This document shows positions 21,170-33,500 of a DNA stretch of 64,000 nucleotides, piece by piece. Source of the stretch: Closterium sp. NIES-65 (lineage: Eukaryota; Streptophyta; Zygnematophyceae; Desmidiales; Closteriaceae). The DNA lies in contig CANXME010000875.1 of the NCBI GenBank assembly GCA_948144175.1, positions 124,001 to 188,000 on the forward strand. Direction: 5' to 3'. Position 1 is the first letter of the stretch. Each line of letters opens with the position of its first letter. The position numbers were made by a program, and so were the translations under genes. The notes beneath the pieces are model-generated. The model was not told the DNA's origin. It searched no databases and saw only the letters and a program-made list of their open reading frames with translations.

Positions 21170-23849
21170 TCAAGAAGTGAGCAAGTGAGGTAAGACAGGC
21201 ACAAGGCCCAGCTGCGTGCAGCAGCGCTGATGATCACAAGGCGCAAGTGCCTTGGTGAAGACATCAGCAGTGTTGGCCTCAGAGGCCACGTACGCAAGTC
21301 GCAACTGTCCACGCTGCTGTAGCTCTCGAGCAAGAAAGTAGCGGAGAGCAATGTGCTTTGTCCTGTGATCCAGTCGCTGCTCTCGACACAAGGCCAGCAT
21401 GGCCTTGTTGTCTACGTACAGAACAGGAGGAGAACGAGGCGGCTCTCCAAGGTCGGTCAGCAGGTAGGTGAGCCAGCGAAGCTCCTGGGCAGCCATAGCC
21501 CCGGCGTAGATCTCAGCCTCACAACAGGAGCCGAGAATAGAAGATGAGCGGGTAGCCCGCCACGAAACAGAGCCGGAACCAAGACTGAAGGTGTAACCCT
21601 GTGACGACCGCTACGTAGCCTGGTCGTCAGCCCAAGAAGCGTCCGCGTGCCCAGTGAGGACCACTGGACTCCGCCCTCCAAGCACTAGCCCCATGCCCGA
21701 CGTACTGCACAAGTAGCGCAACACCCTCTTCGCTGCAGCCATGTGCTCTGGTCGGTGTCTCCTAGGAGCAACGTAGCGTGCGAGAATGCTAAGAGGGTAT
21801 GCAAGGTCAGGACGAGTGCAGGCTATCAGGTACATGAGGCAGCCAACAAGCTCTGCATACAGGCCACTCGACTCTACGGACTCATCCGAAGGCAGAGCTG
21901 AGAGCGAGTGGCGAGTAGGCAGAGGAGTGGCATGAGGCGAGGAGTACGTGAAGCCGAAGCGCTGAAGGACCTGCTGCACCATGTGTGACTGAGTCAGGGT
22001 AATGGTGCGGCGTGCTCTGTCCCGGGTGATCTGCAAGCCAAGGTAGCTGCGCAGTTCACCCAGGTCAGTGCACGTGTGTCTCTTCTGCAGCTCGGACTTC
22101 ACGTAGGCGAGTCCAGCAGTGTCAGCTGTGGCAAAGACCAAGTCGTCGACGTACACGAGGATGTAGAACGGCGGCAGAGAGGTGTCAGTGCGCAGAAACA
22201 GCGACGGGTCTGCAGTGGAAGGAGCAAATCCAAGTGCCGCCAGCGTAGTCCTCAGTGTGTCGTGCCACTCACGCGGCGCCTGGCGGAGACCGTAGACTGG
22301 ACGCCGGAGACTCCACTGGGTACCAGGAGGGAAAGACCCAGTGAAGCCAGGGGGGCAACGCAGCCAGGTCTCCTCGTGCAGGCTGCCCTGCAAGAAAGCA
22401 GTGCTGAAGTCGAGAGAGTGCAGCTCGTAGTCACGGTGAGCAGCAACGTGCAGCAGTACCCGAAGAGTGGTCATCTTCGGGGTGGGGGAGAAGGTCTGAA
22501 AGTAGTCAACTCCCTGCCGCTGACTGAAGCCACGAGCCACGTAACGCGCCTTGAAGACAGGCGGAGAACCCGGCGGCCGCTTCACCCTGAAAATCCACAT
22601 GCCACTGACGATGTTCGCCCCAGGAGGGGGGACAGCGTCAACGTAGGTGCCTGTGGACTTCCAGGAAGCCATCTCTGCATTCATAGCTGCCTGCCACTGA
22701 GAGGAGTAGGGACCCTCTATCGCCTCCGCGTAAGAACGCGGAGTCGGGATGTCTAGTGCATCCGGGTCTCCCTCAAGGGTGAGCAGTACAGACGCGAGAT
22801 GAGGTGAAGCGGCGGCCAGAAACTGGAACTCCTCCTGCCTGTCCTCAAAGACGTCCGTGCCAAGGGCACACTCACCCCCGACGGACGGAGGACGGGCAGA
22901 CTCAGACTCGGCGACAAGACTGGCAGTGTAGTCTAGACGACAGCGCGCAGCAAAGTCGACGAGCTCAGTAACAAGGGCAGACGCAGCAGAAGACTCAAAA
23001 GAAGGGTCAGTGACGGCAGTAGCAAGGAGATGCGTGACAGTAGGACTGGCAGCACGAAGAGAGTCCGACTCCGGGTCGGCAAGAGCAAGAAGAGAGGAAG
23101 CAGGAGGAGAAGGCAAAGGGGCACGCAGAGGAGCAGTAGACGGACGCAGAGACATCCTGTGCGTGCCAGGGACAGGAGGAGGACGCTGACGCGAACCGCG
23201 ACCACTAGTGCGCGCAGCATGAACAGGCGACGCAGGACGAGACGCAGGCTCATGACGCTCAGTTAGACCTCCAGTCGGACCAGCGTAGGGGGAAGGAGAA
23301 GGCAAAGGGGAGGCAGGGTGTAGCTCTGACTGTGACCGGACAGGCTGTGGACCCTCTAAGGGAGGAGGAGGAGGACCAGGAGAAGGTGGAAGACCAAGAA
23401 CCTGCTGCAGGAGCGGAACGAAGTACGGTCGGGGCCGCGTGGCGACGCCAGAAACAGCAGGGACAGCACCAGTACCCCCAGCAAGAGCACCCGCTCCAGC
23501 AGCACCTCCAGCAGCACCTCCAGCAGCACCTCCAGAAGCACCAGAACCCCCAGCAGCACCTCCAGTAGCCTCAGAACCTCCAGCAGCACCAGGAGCACCG
23601 CCAGTCAGACCGCCAGCGGTAGTCTCAGCGCCAACACGCTCAGCAGCACCAGCTCCAGGAGAACCCGCAGGCCCAGCAGCTCCAGTACTCCCACTACGAG
23701 CACCTCCGGGACGCGCAGCAGCAGCACCCTCAGCAGCCGAAGAACCTCCAGCACCAGCAGCACGCCTCCAGCGCCGGGCAAACCACTCACGCAGCTCCTG
23801 TGGGGAGAGTGGCTCTCGGCGAGACGAAGCACTCGGAGAACCTCCAGGC

Positions 23850-24065
23850 GAAGAACCTCCAGGCTCAGCACCCCCAGGCTCAGTACCTCCAGGCTCAGCA
23901 CCCCCAGGCCCAGCACCCCAAGGCTCAGCACCCACAGGCTCAGCACCCCCAGGCTCAGCACCCCCAGGCTCAGCACCCCCAGGCTCAGCACCCCCAGGCT
24001 CAGCACCCCCAGACTCCGCACCCCCAGGCTCAGCACCCCCAGGCACAGCACCCGTAGTCACAGCA
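23850..24065 (-). repeat. 15-bp tandem repeats of the B-family spacer (B3 copy)
   Basis: On the minus strand this encodes repeated GGAEP pentapeptides between integrase and RT. The copies are more homogeneous than in B1. Confidence 0.85.
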
Positions 24066-26149
24066 CCCCTAGGCTCAGCACCCACAGCAGCACCAGAGTC
24101 ACTAGTGACCTCGACAGGTTCGACCCCATCTACGTGGGACACACCTGAAGGGGTAGGACCCTGAGGGGGAAGGGGGTCTACCGGGGGGGGACCTGGTACC
24201 AAGAAGAGCGGGGGTGGGGGGAGGGACGGAGTGCGGTAGGGGAAGATGTGGTAGTAGGGTACCGACTCGTCGAACGTGACGTCCTGGGAGGATAGAACAC
24301 GGCGAGAGGTGGGGTGGTAGAACTGCCACCCAGGGGCGTCGGGGGGGAACCCCAGGAAGACGCAGGGAGTAGCGCGAGGGGACAACTTGTCCGCAGACAA
24401 GTCGCGAACAAACGCCCGAGATCCCCAGACCCGGAACGCCGACGCATCGCCAACCTTCCCCGTCTACAGCAGGGCTGGGGAGGTTTCTGGCCTGGAGACC
24501 CTGGGGTGAAGGTTGATCTGATGCGTCGCGTACCTGACCGCAAACGGCCACAGAAAATGGGGGGCAGCTGCATGCATTATAGACGTACGAGCGACGTCCA
24601 TGACCATGCAATTGCGGCGCTCTGCAATCCCATTTTGCTGCGGTGAGTCCGGAAGCGTGAAGGTCTGACGGATGCCTCGCGCACGACAGTAGGCACGCAG
24701 AAGGCCAGAGGAGAACTCTCCGCCTCTGTCCGAGTGCAGACGCAACACAGGAAAGTCCGAGCCAAAGCTCTGCCTGAGCTGGAGACGAGCTGCGCGGATC
24801 CAGTCGATCAGCACCTCAGTGACATCACCCTTGCTGCGCAAGGGGAAGACTCTGGTGTAACGCGAGTAGTCGTCAACCACCAACAGGAAGTAGCGCTCGT
24901 GACCGAGTCCACTGACGCGGGCAGGGCCCCACACGTCCATGTGAAGCGTCTGCAACGGAGCCTCTGTCGGAGGAAACTGGGAGGAGTGGGGGGCAGCACG
25001 CTGGCGCCCCTCGACACAGGGGACACAGGCAGGGCCAGGGCCCTGAGGAAGGGGAGGGAGGGACCAGGAAAAACCAGACACAAGAAGACGGGAGGCCATG
25101 CCTCTGAGCTGAAGCAGAGAGGGGTGACCCAGGCGGTGGTGCCAGAGGAGAGTCTCGTGAGACAGGCGACGACACGAACAGGGGGTAGACTCAGGACCAG
25201 ACCTGGACGCTGCAGCAAACACCTGACCTGACGAAGGGACCCTACCAGACGCAGGAACTGGAGGAGAAGCAGTGGTCAGTGTGTACAGGCTCGACCCTGG
25301 CTGACGTGTAAACGTAGCCAGGTGACGACCCGTGCTAGCCTCTGTGCAGTGCGTCACTCGCTAACGAGCAGGGGTGAATTGGTGGACTCCCGCATCCTGT
25401 AGGTCAGCACCACTAACCAAGTTCGCAGAGAACGAGGGGAGGTAGAGACCAGTCATGGTGCCAGAGGGAGCCGCCGGACACGGGAGGACTGTGGAGAAGC
25501 GAGACAGGACAGGACCCCCAGAGGGGTCAGCCAGGGACACCGCAACCGGCCGACTAAGCGGCGTGAGTGTGGTACGGTCCCGAAAGAAGGAGCGAGACGC
25601 TCTAGAGTCAAGTGTGAAGGTGTGGGAGGCCGAAGCCGACACAGTACCTGAGAGCGCAGACTCACTAGTACCTGAGAGAGCAGCCTCACCAGCACCTGAG
25701 AGCACAGACGCACTGGCACCTAGAGCAGTAGCCTCACAAGCACCTAGAGCAGTAGTACCAATGCCCGGGTTGGGCGGGAAACACCGGTAACAGTCACCAT
25801 CATCACTCATGGTCACAGCATACATGGCAGCAAGGATAGCATCAAAATCAAGATCAAAGATAGCAACACCAGCCCTGGACAGCTCTCCCCAGCGGGGGAT
25901 CTCCGCGGCCTCCGGGAACTGCTGGCGCCAGGCGTCCGTCAGGCGGCCAAAGCAGCGCTGGGCGGTGTGGGTACCCCCACACTGCTCGCCAGCGCGGTCG
26001 CCAGTGCGGAGAACGTAGGTGCAGGGACCAAAACCCCCACCGCGCTGACGCTGCGTGTACCACTCACGGAGCTGCTGAGGGGTGGGGACGTCGCGAGAAC
26101 GCTGCTACTGCTGCTGCTGCTGGCGCTGACCACCCCCAGTGCTGCTCCG

Positions 26150-26400
26150 CTGCGACGCGCCACTCCGACCACCTCCACCACCGCCACCCCCGCCTCCGAC
26201 TCCACCGCCGCCGCCTCCGCCTCCACCGCCGCCGCCTCCGCCACCTCCGCTCCCACCGCCACCGCCGCCGCCACCCCCGCCTCCACTTCCGCCACTAGCA
26301 CCCCCACCCCCGCCACCACCTCCACCGCCACCCCCACTCCCTCCGCCGCCTCCACCTCCACCTCCACCGCCCCCGCTGGCCCCACCCGCTCCCTTGTCCC
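26150..26400 (-). repeat. Glycine-codon microsatellite in B3 gag
   Basis: A long GGN run on the minus strand encodes polyglycine with scattered Ser. It corresponds to the Gly-rich tract at 40915-41138 in B2, but interruptions and length differ. Confidence 0.8.
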
Positions 26401-27257
26401 CCTTGCCCTTGCCAGAGCGGCGTCTCCCGCTAGGGGCAGACGCCGCACAGACCGACTCAAGACCAACTAGGTCAGCCGCAGCGGCAGAGGCGACAGAGGG
26501 CAAGAGAGGGGAAGGAGAACACCCCTCAAAGATGGGGGCGCGGGGGTCACCTCGAGAGGCTCCTACAGCGACGATGCTCTTCTCCGCCGCTAGGAGGGCC
26601 TTCTTGAGGCTGTCGACTGTGAGGGTGGTAGGACAGACCGCGAGGAAGTGGTCCCGGACTACACGAAGGGAGTCCGGGAGGCGAGTGACTAAAAAGTAGA
26701 GAGTGATGTACATGGGGGGGGGTTCTTGGCGCAGAAGTCAGCAGGAAGCGCAGCGCGGTAGCGAGTGTCACTAGTGCAGAGGTGCGTAATGAGGTCAGCG
26801 ACTGTGGGAAAGGCAGCAAGGTCAGGGAAGAGGAAGGGTATCATTAGGCGGCTCAGTGCAGCAGTGGCAGGGGAAGAGTAGCGCGCAACTACGGCGTTGT
26901 ACAGGGTCTGGGCACTCTTGTACTGGCTAAAGTGCGCGCGCTCAGCGGTAGGCAGGTGGCGACGCACAGCAAGACGTGCAGCAGCATCGCGCGTGGCCCA
27001 CTGTGAGCGAACAGTGGCGTCAGCATAAGCAGCAGGGGCAGGGACGGCGCCAGAGGTGAGGTCAAAGAGAGAAAGACCGTCTGCCCTATCGCACTGTAAG
27101 AACAGATGCAGGTCGTCTACCCAGACCTCAAAGTCAATGGCGCGACCCTCAGCGTCAAAAGCTGGGACACTAGGGGTAGCCATGACGACAGACTAGCATT
27201 GCAAGCAGTGTGGGAAGGGCACGCAGTAGCAGTGGGGCTGTGGTCACCAGACAGGGC

Positions 27258-28130
27258 AGGTCGGGCAGCAGGGCGGCTCGGCAGCAGGGCGGCTCGGCAG
27301 CAGGGCGGCTCGACAGCAGGGCGGCTCGGCTGCGGGGCGGCTCGGCTATACTGCGGCTCGGCGGCCCGGCGGCTCGGCGGCTGCTACTGGGCGGCTCGGC
27401 GGCTGCAGTTTGGCGACACGGCGGCTCGGCGGCTGTTGCTGGGCGGCTCGGCTGGACTGCGGCTCGGCGGCTGCTGCTGAGCGGGTCGCCTGCTCCGGTA
27501 CCGGACGTCGTAGCAGAGAAGGTGAGGGCGGCGGGGCCGCGTAGGTGAAGGCGGCAGGGCCGCGTAGGTGAAGGCGGCAGGGCCGCGAAGGCAAGGGCGG
27601 CGGGGCCGCGTAAGTGAAGGCGGCGGGGCCGCTAAGGGAAAGGGTGGCGGGGCCGCTAAGGGAAAGGGCGGCGGGGCCGCAAAGGTGAAGGCGGCGGGGC
27701 CGCGAAGGTAAGCGCGGCGGGGCCGCGAAGGTAAGGGCGGTGGGGCCACGAAGGTGAGGTGGCGGGGCCGCGTAGGTGAGGCGGCGGGGCCGCGACGTAA
27801 GGGCGGCGGGGCCGCGTAGGTGAGGCGGCGGGGCCGCGACGTGAAGGCGGCGGGGCCGCGACGTGAAGGGCGACGGGGCCGCGACGTAAGGGCGGCGGGG
27901 CCGCGACGTTAGGGCGGCGGGGCCGCGACGTAGGGGCGGCGGGGCCGCGACGAAAGGGCGGCGGGGCCGCGACGTAGGGGTGACGGGGCCGCGACGAAAG
28001 GGCGGCGGGGCCGCGACGTAGGGGCGGCAGGGCCGCGATGTAAGGGCGGCGGGGCCGCGATGTAAGGGCAGCGGGGCCGCGTAGGGAAGGGCGGCTGGGC
28101 CGCGACGTAAGGGCGGCGTAACGGGCCGCT
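27258..28130 (-). repeat. GC-rich tandem-repeat leader of B3
   Basis: The leader between PBS and gag consists of two arrays. A ~16-bp unit (GGGCGGCTCGGCAGCA on the plus strand) covers about 27258-27480. A ~22-bp unit built on GGCGGCGGGGCCGCG covers about 27520-28130. The whole leader (27184-28217) is 1,034 bp, close to the 1,047 bp of B2, although the repeat units differ. Confidence 0.85.
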
Positions 28131-28217
28131 AGGGGCGACACGAAGGGTCGCTAAAAAAAACGCGCGCCTCGGGGCGCGCTTCGGTGGGCCCTATGAACAG
28201 TCCCTAGGAGGGGACCT

Positions 28218-28229
28218 GCTCTGATTCCA
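28218..28229 (-). promoter_or_regulatory. Primer-binding site of B3
   Basis: On the minus strand this is TGGAATCAGAGC, directly after the LTR. It is the same variant as in B2 and differs from the canonical TGGTATCAGAGC at one base. Confidence 0.85.
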
Positions 28230-28364
28230 TGATAAGAATTGAACGAGAATGATTGAATAAGGAATGGAAGTGATACAAAAGGGAAACACTAATTGGGTTG
28301 TACCCCCTATAGGATACCCCACTATAGCCTACACAAAATGTATAAGCTATATAATGTTCTGACA
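28230..28364 (-). repeat. 5' LTR of B3 (135 bp)
   Basis: On the minus strand it starts TGTCAGAACATTATATAGC and ends TTCTTATCA next to the PBS. It pairs with the LTR at 20825-20959. Confidence 0.9.
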
Positions 28365-28491
28365 CACCCCCATAGGCAAAGTGGGGGAGAACAAGGGGTC
28401 ACAAGACCAGTCAAGCAAAGCAAAGCAAGGCAAGCTCAAGGTGGATCTCAAAGTCACCACACAGTCCGAGCACAAGGTCAGAGTTCGGACA
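28365..28491 (-). repeat. Extra 3'-UTR copy and LTR stub outside the B3 5' LTR
   Basis: Reading the minus strand from 28491, the sequence is TGTCCGAAC, nearly the first nine bases of a B LTR (TGTCAGAAC). It then jumps to the B 3' UTR (TGACCTTGTGCTCGG through CCCCCACTTTGCC) and into the complete 5' LTR. This fits a collapsed LTR-internal-LTR-internal-LTR tandem. Confidence 0.75.
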
Positions 28492-28699
28492 AATAATGCT
28501 CTTGCCCTTGGTAGCAACCATATGAGTAAATAAAGCGCTTACTCTCGGTACCATCCATATGAATAAGTAACACGTTTATTCTTAATGCCAAACATACGAG
28601 AAAGTAACGCACTTTTTTCTAGTACCAACCATATGACTAAGTAACTCACACACTCTTGATACCAATTATGTGATCAGTAATGCGCTTATTCTTAATACC
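28492..28699 (+). repeat. 37-bp satellite array, block 2b
   Basis: About five to six units between B3 and the split A LTR. It begins with the AATAA duplication and ends ATACC, the target duplication of the next insertion. Confidence 0.88.
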
Positions 28700-29422
28700 T
28701 TTTGGGTGCAAATTCATATTGCACAACATCCTGCCGTCTGTTTGTACGAGTATGCGTGTGCGAATGCATTTGGGTATGAATGAAATGTTCGTGTGTTTGT
28801 TTGCTTTCGCAATTTTCGCTTGAAGAATTTGCAGATACTCGCGCATTATGCGCTTCGGCACAACGTTGTACGCGCTATGAACAGTACAAGCAGAAAGGAG
28901 GAGCTCGCAAAGGAACCCAAGATGGAAGCTTTGAGGTTCGGTTAAATTAATTGTGCAGATTCAGTTCTATCCAACTCGAAATGGTACTGTTTTGTTTGGT
29001 TGACTATAGTGTAGCAGGGCAGGCACTATAGGGGTACAATTTAGGTGAAGGTTGGATGTTTTTTGTTTGTATCTGCTTGCTACAGGGCCAGGGAAAACCA
29101 ACGGAACCAGTATTTGGCTGGTTGGGCAAAGACAAAACAGGTCCTGTTTTTAGGACCTGAACCTGGTTGTTGTTTTCCCAGGTTGGAAAAACAGAACCAG
29201 AGGTTGTTTACCAACCTACCACCTGCTGTTTTGTCCAGCCAGGTTGGTTATGTTGCTTGGAATTATTTGGGATCATCCCTAGTTGTTCCCAGGTTTATTC
29301 CCAAGGTTCTTGCTACCTATCACTATATATTCCTTCTCTGTTTGTACCTGGATAAAGTGAAATTGATTCAAGCGAATTCCTTCCTTGCTGGAATTTCGTT
29401 TCTACGCGGTGTGACGGGGGAC
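28700..29422 (+). repeat. Split A-family LTR, left part
   Basis: Begins TTTTGGGTGC (TGTTGGGTGC with one change) right after ATACC (28695-28699) and covers about the first two thirds of an A LTR. The remainder is at 36378-36750, followed by ATACC again. It was probably a solo LTR later hit by A4. Confidence 0.85.
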
Positions 29423-30518
29423 TGTCTTGGATGCAAATTCACATTGCACGACATCCTGCCGTCTACTTGTACGAGTATGCGTGTGCGAATGCATTTGCGT
29501 GTGAATGGTATGTTCGTGTGTTTGTTTGCTTTCGCAATTTTTGCTTGAAGCATTTGCACGTACTCGCATAATGTGCGCTTCGGCACAACATTGTACGTGC
29601 TATGAAACAGTACAAGCAGAAAGGACGAGCTTGCAAAGGAACCCAAGATGAAAGCTTTGCAGTTCGATCGAATTGATTGCGCAGATTCAGTTCTATCCAA
29701 CTTGTAATTGGACTGTTTTGTTTGGTTAACTATAGTGTAGCAGGGCAGGCACTATAGGGGTACAATTTAGGTGAAGGTTGGATGTTGTTTGTCTGTATCT
29801 GCATGCTACAAGGCCAGGGGAAACCAGTGGAACCAGCATTTGGCTGGTTGGGCAAAGACAAAACAGGTTCAGTTTTTAGAACCTGAATCTGGTTGTTGTT
29901 TTCCCAGGTTGGAAAAACAGAACCAGAGGTTGTTTACCTACCTACCACCTGCTGTTTTGTCCAGCCAGGTTGGTTCTGCTGCTTGGAATTATTTGGGATC
30001 ATCTCTGGTTGTTCCCAGGTTGATTCCCAAGGTCCTTGGTAGCTATAACTATTTATTCCTTCTATGCTTGTACCTGAATATAGTGAACTTGATTCAAGCG
30101 AATTCCTCCCTTCCTGGAATCTCGTTTCTACGCGGTTCAACGGCGTAATGCTACCCGAGTCAACGCTAGTACGCTAGCACTCGAACACTAGGCAAACGCT
30201 GTCCGAGCCATAACTTTGTAATGGCCGAACTTTTCGCGAGGCAACTTGGTTCATTTCAAAGCTCTTGGAGCGAGCTTCGATATAGTAAATTCTCAGCTTA
30301 ATCCGATCAACGGTCTGTACGATTTGCTGCGCGACGTTCAAGGTACTCTTGCTGTTTTGACTAAGTCCCTCTTGATCCCTCTCTCTACAAACTCGGACCC
30401 GAGGATAGGGGCTGGTCTTGTACGAGGCACCCAAGGACCCTTGGAGGTGACCCCGAGGAGAGGTTTTAAGTCTGATAAAGTCTTAATAGCTTGAGTTTAT
30501 TAGGCCCTTACACCAACA
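29423..30518 (+). repeat. 5' LTR of A4
   Basis: Begins TGTCTTGGATGC, with two extra bases or changes relative to its partner's TGTTGGATGC, and ends CCAACA at 30518. Confidence 0.88.
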
Positions 30519-30521
30519 AGC

Positions 30522-30533
30522 TGTTATCAGAGC
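30522..30533 (+). promoter_or_regulatory. Mutated primer-binding site of A4
   Basis: TGTTATCAGAGC: the third base of the canonical site is changed from G to T. Confidence 0.75.
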
Positions 30534-30564
30534 TGCGTTATAGTGATCCTCGTTATAGGTAGCT

Positions 30565-33500
30565 ATGGTGGGCAACACCTCGGCGGTAGCTGGTGAATCT
30601 TCAGCCCAAGATCGTAGCGGCAGCCAAGATTCTGGTGTTTCAGCGCCAAGGGGAGTGCGAACAAGCCAGGGCTGGCTGATCAAGGAGGTGCTGAAAAACT
30701 TCACCGTCGAGAAGATCAATTGTGAGGGACATGATGATTGGGCCTGGAAAATGCAAATTTATTTCCGTCAGATCGGATTGCTGAAACTAATGATTGGGGA
30801 GGAGCCTAGACCGAGTAACCCAACCCTTCAGGAAGATTGGGACGAGCGCACCTCGGCTGGCTACTATTCGATGTCGCACAGTTTGGAGCTGAACCAGCGT
30901 CACCACGTCATGCACCTGCTGCCGGAGGTTGAGTGCGGTCCGAAGGCATGGACGGTGTTGAAGGAGCTGCACGCCCCTACCTCCGTCGCTGCGACGCTCA
31001 TGATGGAGAGGGAGCTGTCCGCGTCGCGCCTAAGCGAGGGAGAGCCGGTGCAACCCATCCTGGACAAGATGCGTGATCTCTACGCGAAGCTGGCGATCGC
31101 GGGAATCACCTACCCAGAGCAGACCAAGTGCCTGAAGATGCTCTCGCTGCTGCCGGAATCGTGGCTTCAATTCACGAGCGGATTGAGCCTGCCGCAGAAC
31201 CAGAGCTTGTGGACGCTCGAGTAGGTGCGGACAAAGATTCTGGAGGAGGACTTCCGTCGCCGCCAATTGAGGGGTGGAGACGACGGCAGCAGCGGCTACG
31301 GGATGCAAGGGAGCCGACGTGGCAAAGGACGTGGCTTCGGTGGTGCTGGACGCGGTGCAAAGAAAGACGACGACTCCAACGACCAACAAGGAGGTACCGG
31401 TTGGGGTCGCGGTGCGAATTCTGGACGTGGGTGCAAGTCGGGTGCTGGTGGCAAAATGAAAGGGAGTTGCTGGTATTGTGAGAAGGAAGGGCACCCCTGG
31501 TTTTTGTGCAATAAGAAACCCGATGGATGGACCCCCCAGAATCGTCACCAGGATGGCGGCGCGAGGAGGAACCAGAAATACGGCGCCAACATGGTCGCTG
31601 ATTTGTCCGACAACAACCCGAAGGGCAACCGCGGTGCGGAGAAGAAGAAGGAGCGCACCGCGGGCCAATTCTTCCATGTGGGAGACAAGGGGGAGCAAGG
31701 AGACGCATCTGCTAAGGTTGGAGCAGAGCTGCACCCCCTGGACTATTGGGTGTTGGACACAGGCCCTGCTTGGACAATGACGCCGTGCAAGGACTTGCTG
31801 GACGACGTACGCGCTGCACCGATTAACGAGGTGTGCTCTGCCTCTGGACACATGTTGAAGGTGGCTGGTGCGGGACGAGCTGCATTTAAGGGAGCGGATG
31901 GCAAGCCGGTGGTGCTGCACGACGTTCTTCTCGTCCCCGACCTGAAGGCCAACCTTATCTCCCTCCGTAAGCTTGGCAAGGCTGGGGTGAACACCAACAT
32001 GGATGGGGCTCGCACTTATAAGTGGAAGCTGGGCAATCGGGTGCTTTGGGATCTGCACGAGAGCAAGGACGTGTACAGATCTATGTGGCAGCTGCCGGCG
32101 CTGGCGTGGCACAGTGGGGGGTAGGCTGGAGAGGGGTCTGCATCCCAGGGGGAGTGCAACGCCGTTGGAGGGGTTGGTGTGAAAGTGTCGGCCAGATCTG
32201 GGGAGACGGATTGGGCAACGGCACACCGACGTTTGGGGCATGTGACAATGCCTTTGTTAAAGCAGCTGGAGAAGGATGGAGCCGTTAAGGGCTTGAAGCT
32301 GAACGGACAACTACCCGATGATAACAGTGAAATTTGCCTCCTTTCAAAGTTCACCCGTTTCCCCTTCCATAGTGTGGCTGGCAGGAGCAAAAAGCCGTTG
32401 GAGCTGGTCCACATGGACTTGGTGGGGCCGCTGCCGGTGCAAGGGCACAAGCGGGAGCGGTACTTCCTTACCATAGTCGAAGACTGGAGCAGGCTAATGT
32501 GGGCGTATCCGCTGAAGCAGAAAGATCACGCGGCCTCTACGATTTGGGACGATTGGCTGCCGTTCGTGGAGAAGCAAGCGGAGTGTGTGGTGAAGCGGAT
32601 TAGGACAGATCGGGGTGGTGAGTTCCTTGGAGCTGAGATGACGGCCTGGCTCAAGAAGCAGGGCATCCAGAGGGAGCTGACCACAGCTTACACCCCACAG
32701 TCAAACGGTGTAGCAGAACGGGCAAACCGGACAATTCTGGAGACAGCTAGGGCGCTGCTCATAGAATCTGGGCTGGGCAACTTGATGTGGCCCCATGCTG
32801 TTCGGCACGCTACCGTCGCTAGGAACAGGGTACTCACAAAGGTTGGGGATGACTCGTGGGTGCCGTTGGAGAGGTGGCTTGGGAGGAAGCCGCCGGTGGA
32901 CATGCTGAGGGTGTTCGGTTGCATGGCAGTCGCCCGCGTCCCCAAGACCTACCGCAGCAAGTTGGGGGTGAGTGCAATCTGGTGTGTCCATTTGGGGCTG
33001 GCTGCTGAGAGCAAGGGATGGCTGCTGTGGGAGCCTTCTAAGGGTGTATTGTTTGACAGCAGGGATGTGAAGTTTATTGAGGGCATGATGTATGGGAGCT
33101 GGGAGAAACAGCCGGAGGCCAGGGTGTCCCAGCAGATGGAACAGATCACCATGCAGCTGAACCTGACTCCTAGTGTGTAGGAGGAGGGAGAGGAGGCAGC
33201 TGCAGAGGGTGGTGTTAGAGAGAAGGTGCATGAGGCACCTGCTGGTGGAGGTGATGGTGTGGAGACTAGCGGTAGTACTAGTGGAGCTGCTGGATCCGAG
33301 GGAGGAGAGCAGCAGCAGGGGAAAACTAAGATGCCGAAGGGTGTCGTTATGAAGGGATGGGAGACACCCATCTCCAGGCCAGGACGTACACGTATGGCTA
33401 CTAAGAAGCTGACTGCAGGAGCTGATGTAGCGGAGCAGCAGCTTGGGACCGAAGAGGCATTGCTGATTCTACCGCATGGCTATGACCCGGATGAGGAGGA

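Larger units (their letters stand above)
21170..27183 (-). pseudogene. B3 gag-pol pseudogene
   Basis: Collinear with B2 gag-pol. The gag starts MATPSVPAFDAEGRAIDFEV at 27183. A C-homopolymer near 26709 is expanded and shifts the frame; gag continues in another frame (26713-26105) through a Gly-rich tract. Another shift lies between about 26105 and 25854. The protease is LDSRAS instead of LDSGAS, losing the motif Gly. Stops are TAG at 25361-25363 (CAG in B2), 24464-24466 (TGG in B2) and 21611-21613 (CAG in B2). The longest open part (24400-21611) runs from the end of integrase through the spacer to RT, including YVDD. RNase H finishes at 21170. At least two frameshifts and three stops disable it. 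Confidence 0.92.
20825..28491 (-). mobile_element. Family-B copia element B3 (minus strand), composite 5' end, TSD AATAA
   Basis: On the minus strand the order is an LTR-start stub plus 3'-UTR copy (28491-28365), 5' LTR (28364-28230), PBS (28229-28218), GC-rich leader, broken gag-pol (27183-21170), 3' UTR and 3' LTR (20959-20825). AATAA flanks the whole unit at 20820-20824 and 28492-28496, and the satellite register continues across it. A single insertion site is therefore likely, although the unit carries extra sequence beyond the 5' LTR. Confidence 0.9.

Noticed and set aside
26139..26699. Proline-run open frame opposite B3 gag
   Set aside because: Complement of the glycine-codon microsatellite in gag; low complexity, no domain.
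27106..27548. Gly/Arg/Ala-rich frames over the B3 leader
   Set aside because: Translation of the 16-bp GC-rich repeat on the strand opposite the element; no start context or domain.
29418..29424. GGGAC/GGATG as a TSD of A4
   Set aside because: The two sides do not match and the 5' LTR start is itself altered (TGTCTTGG); I report A4 without a TSD.
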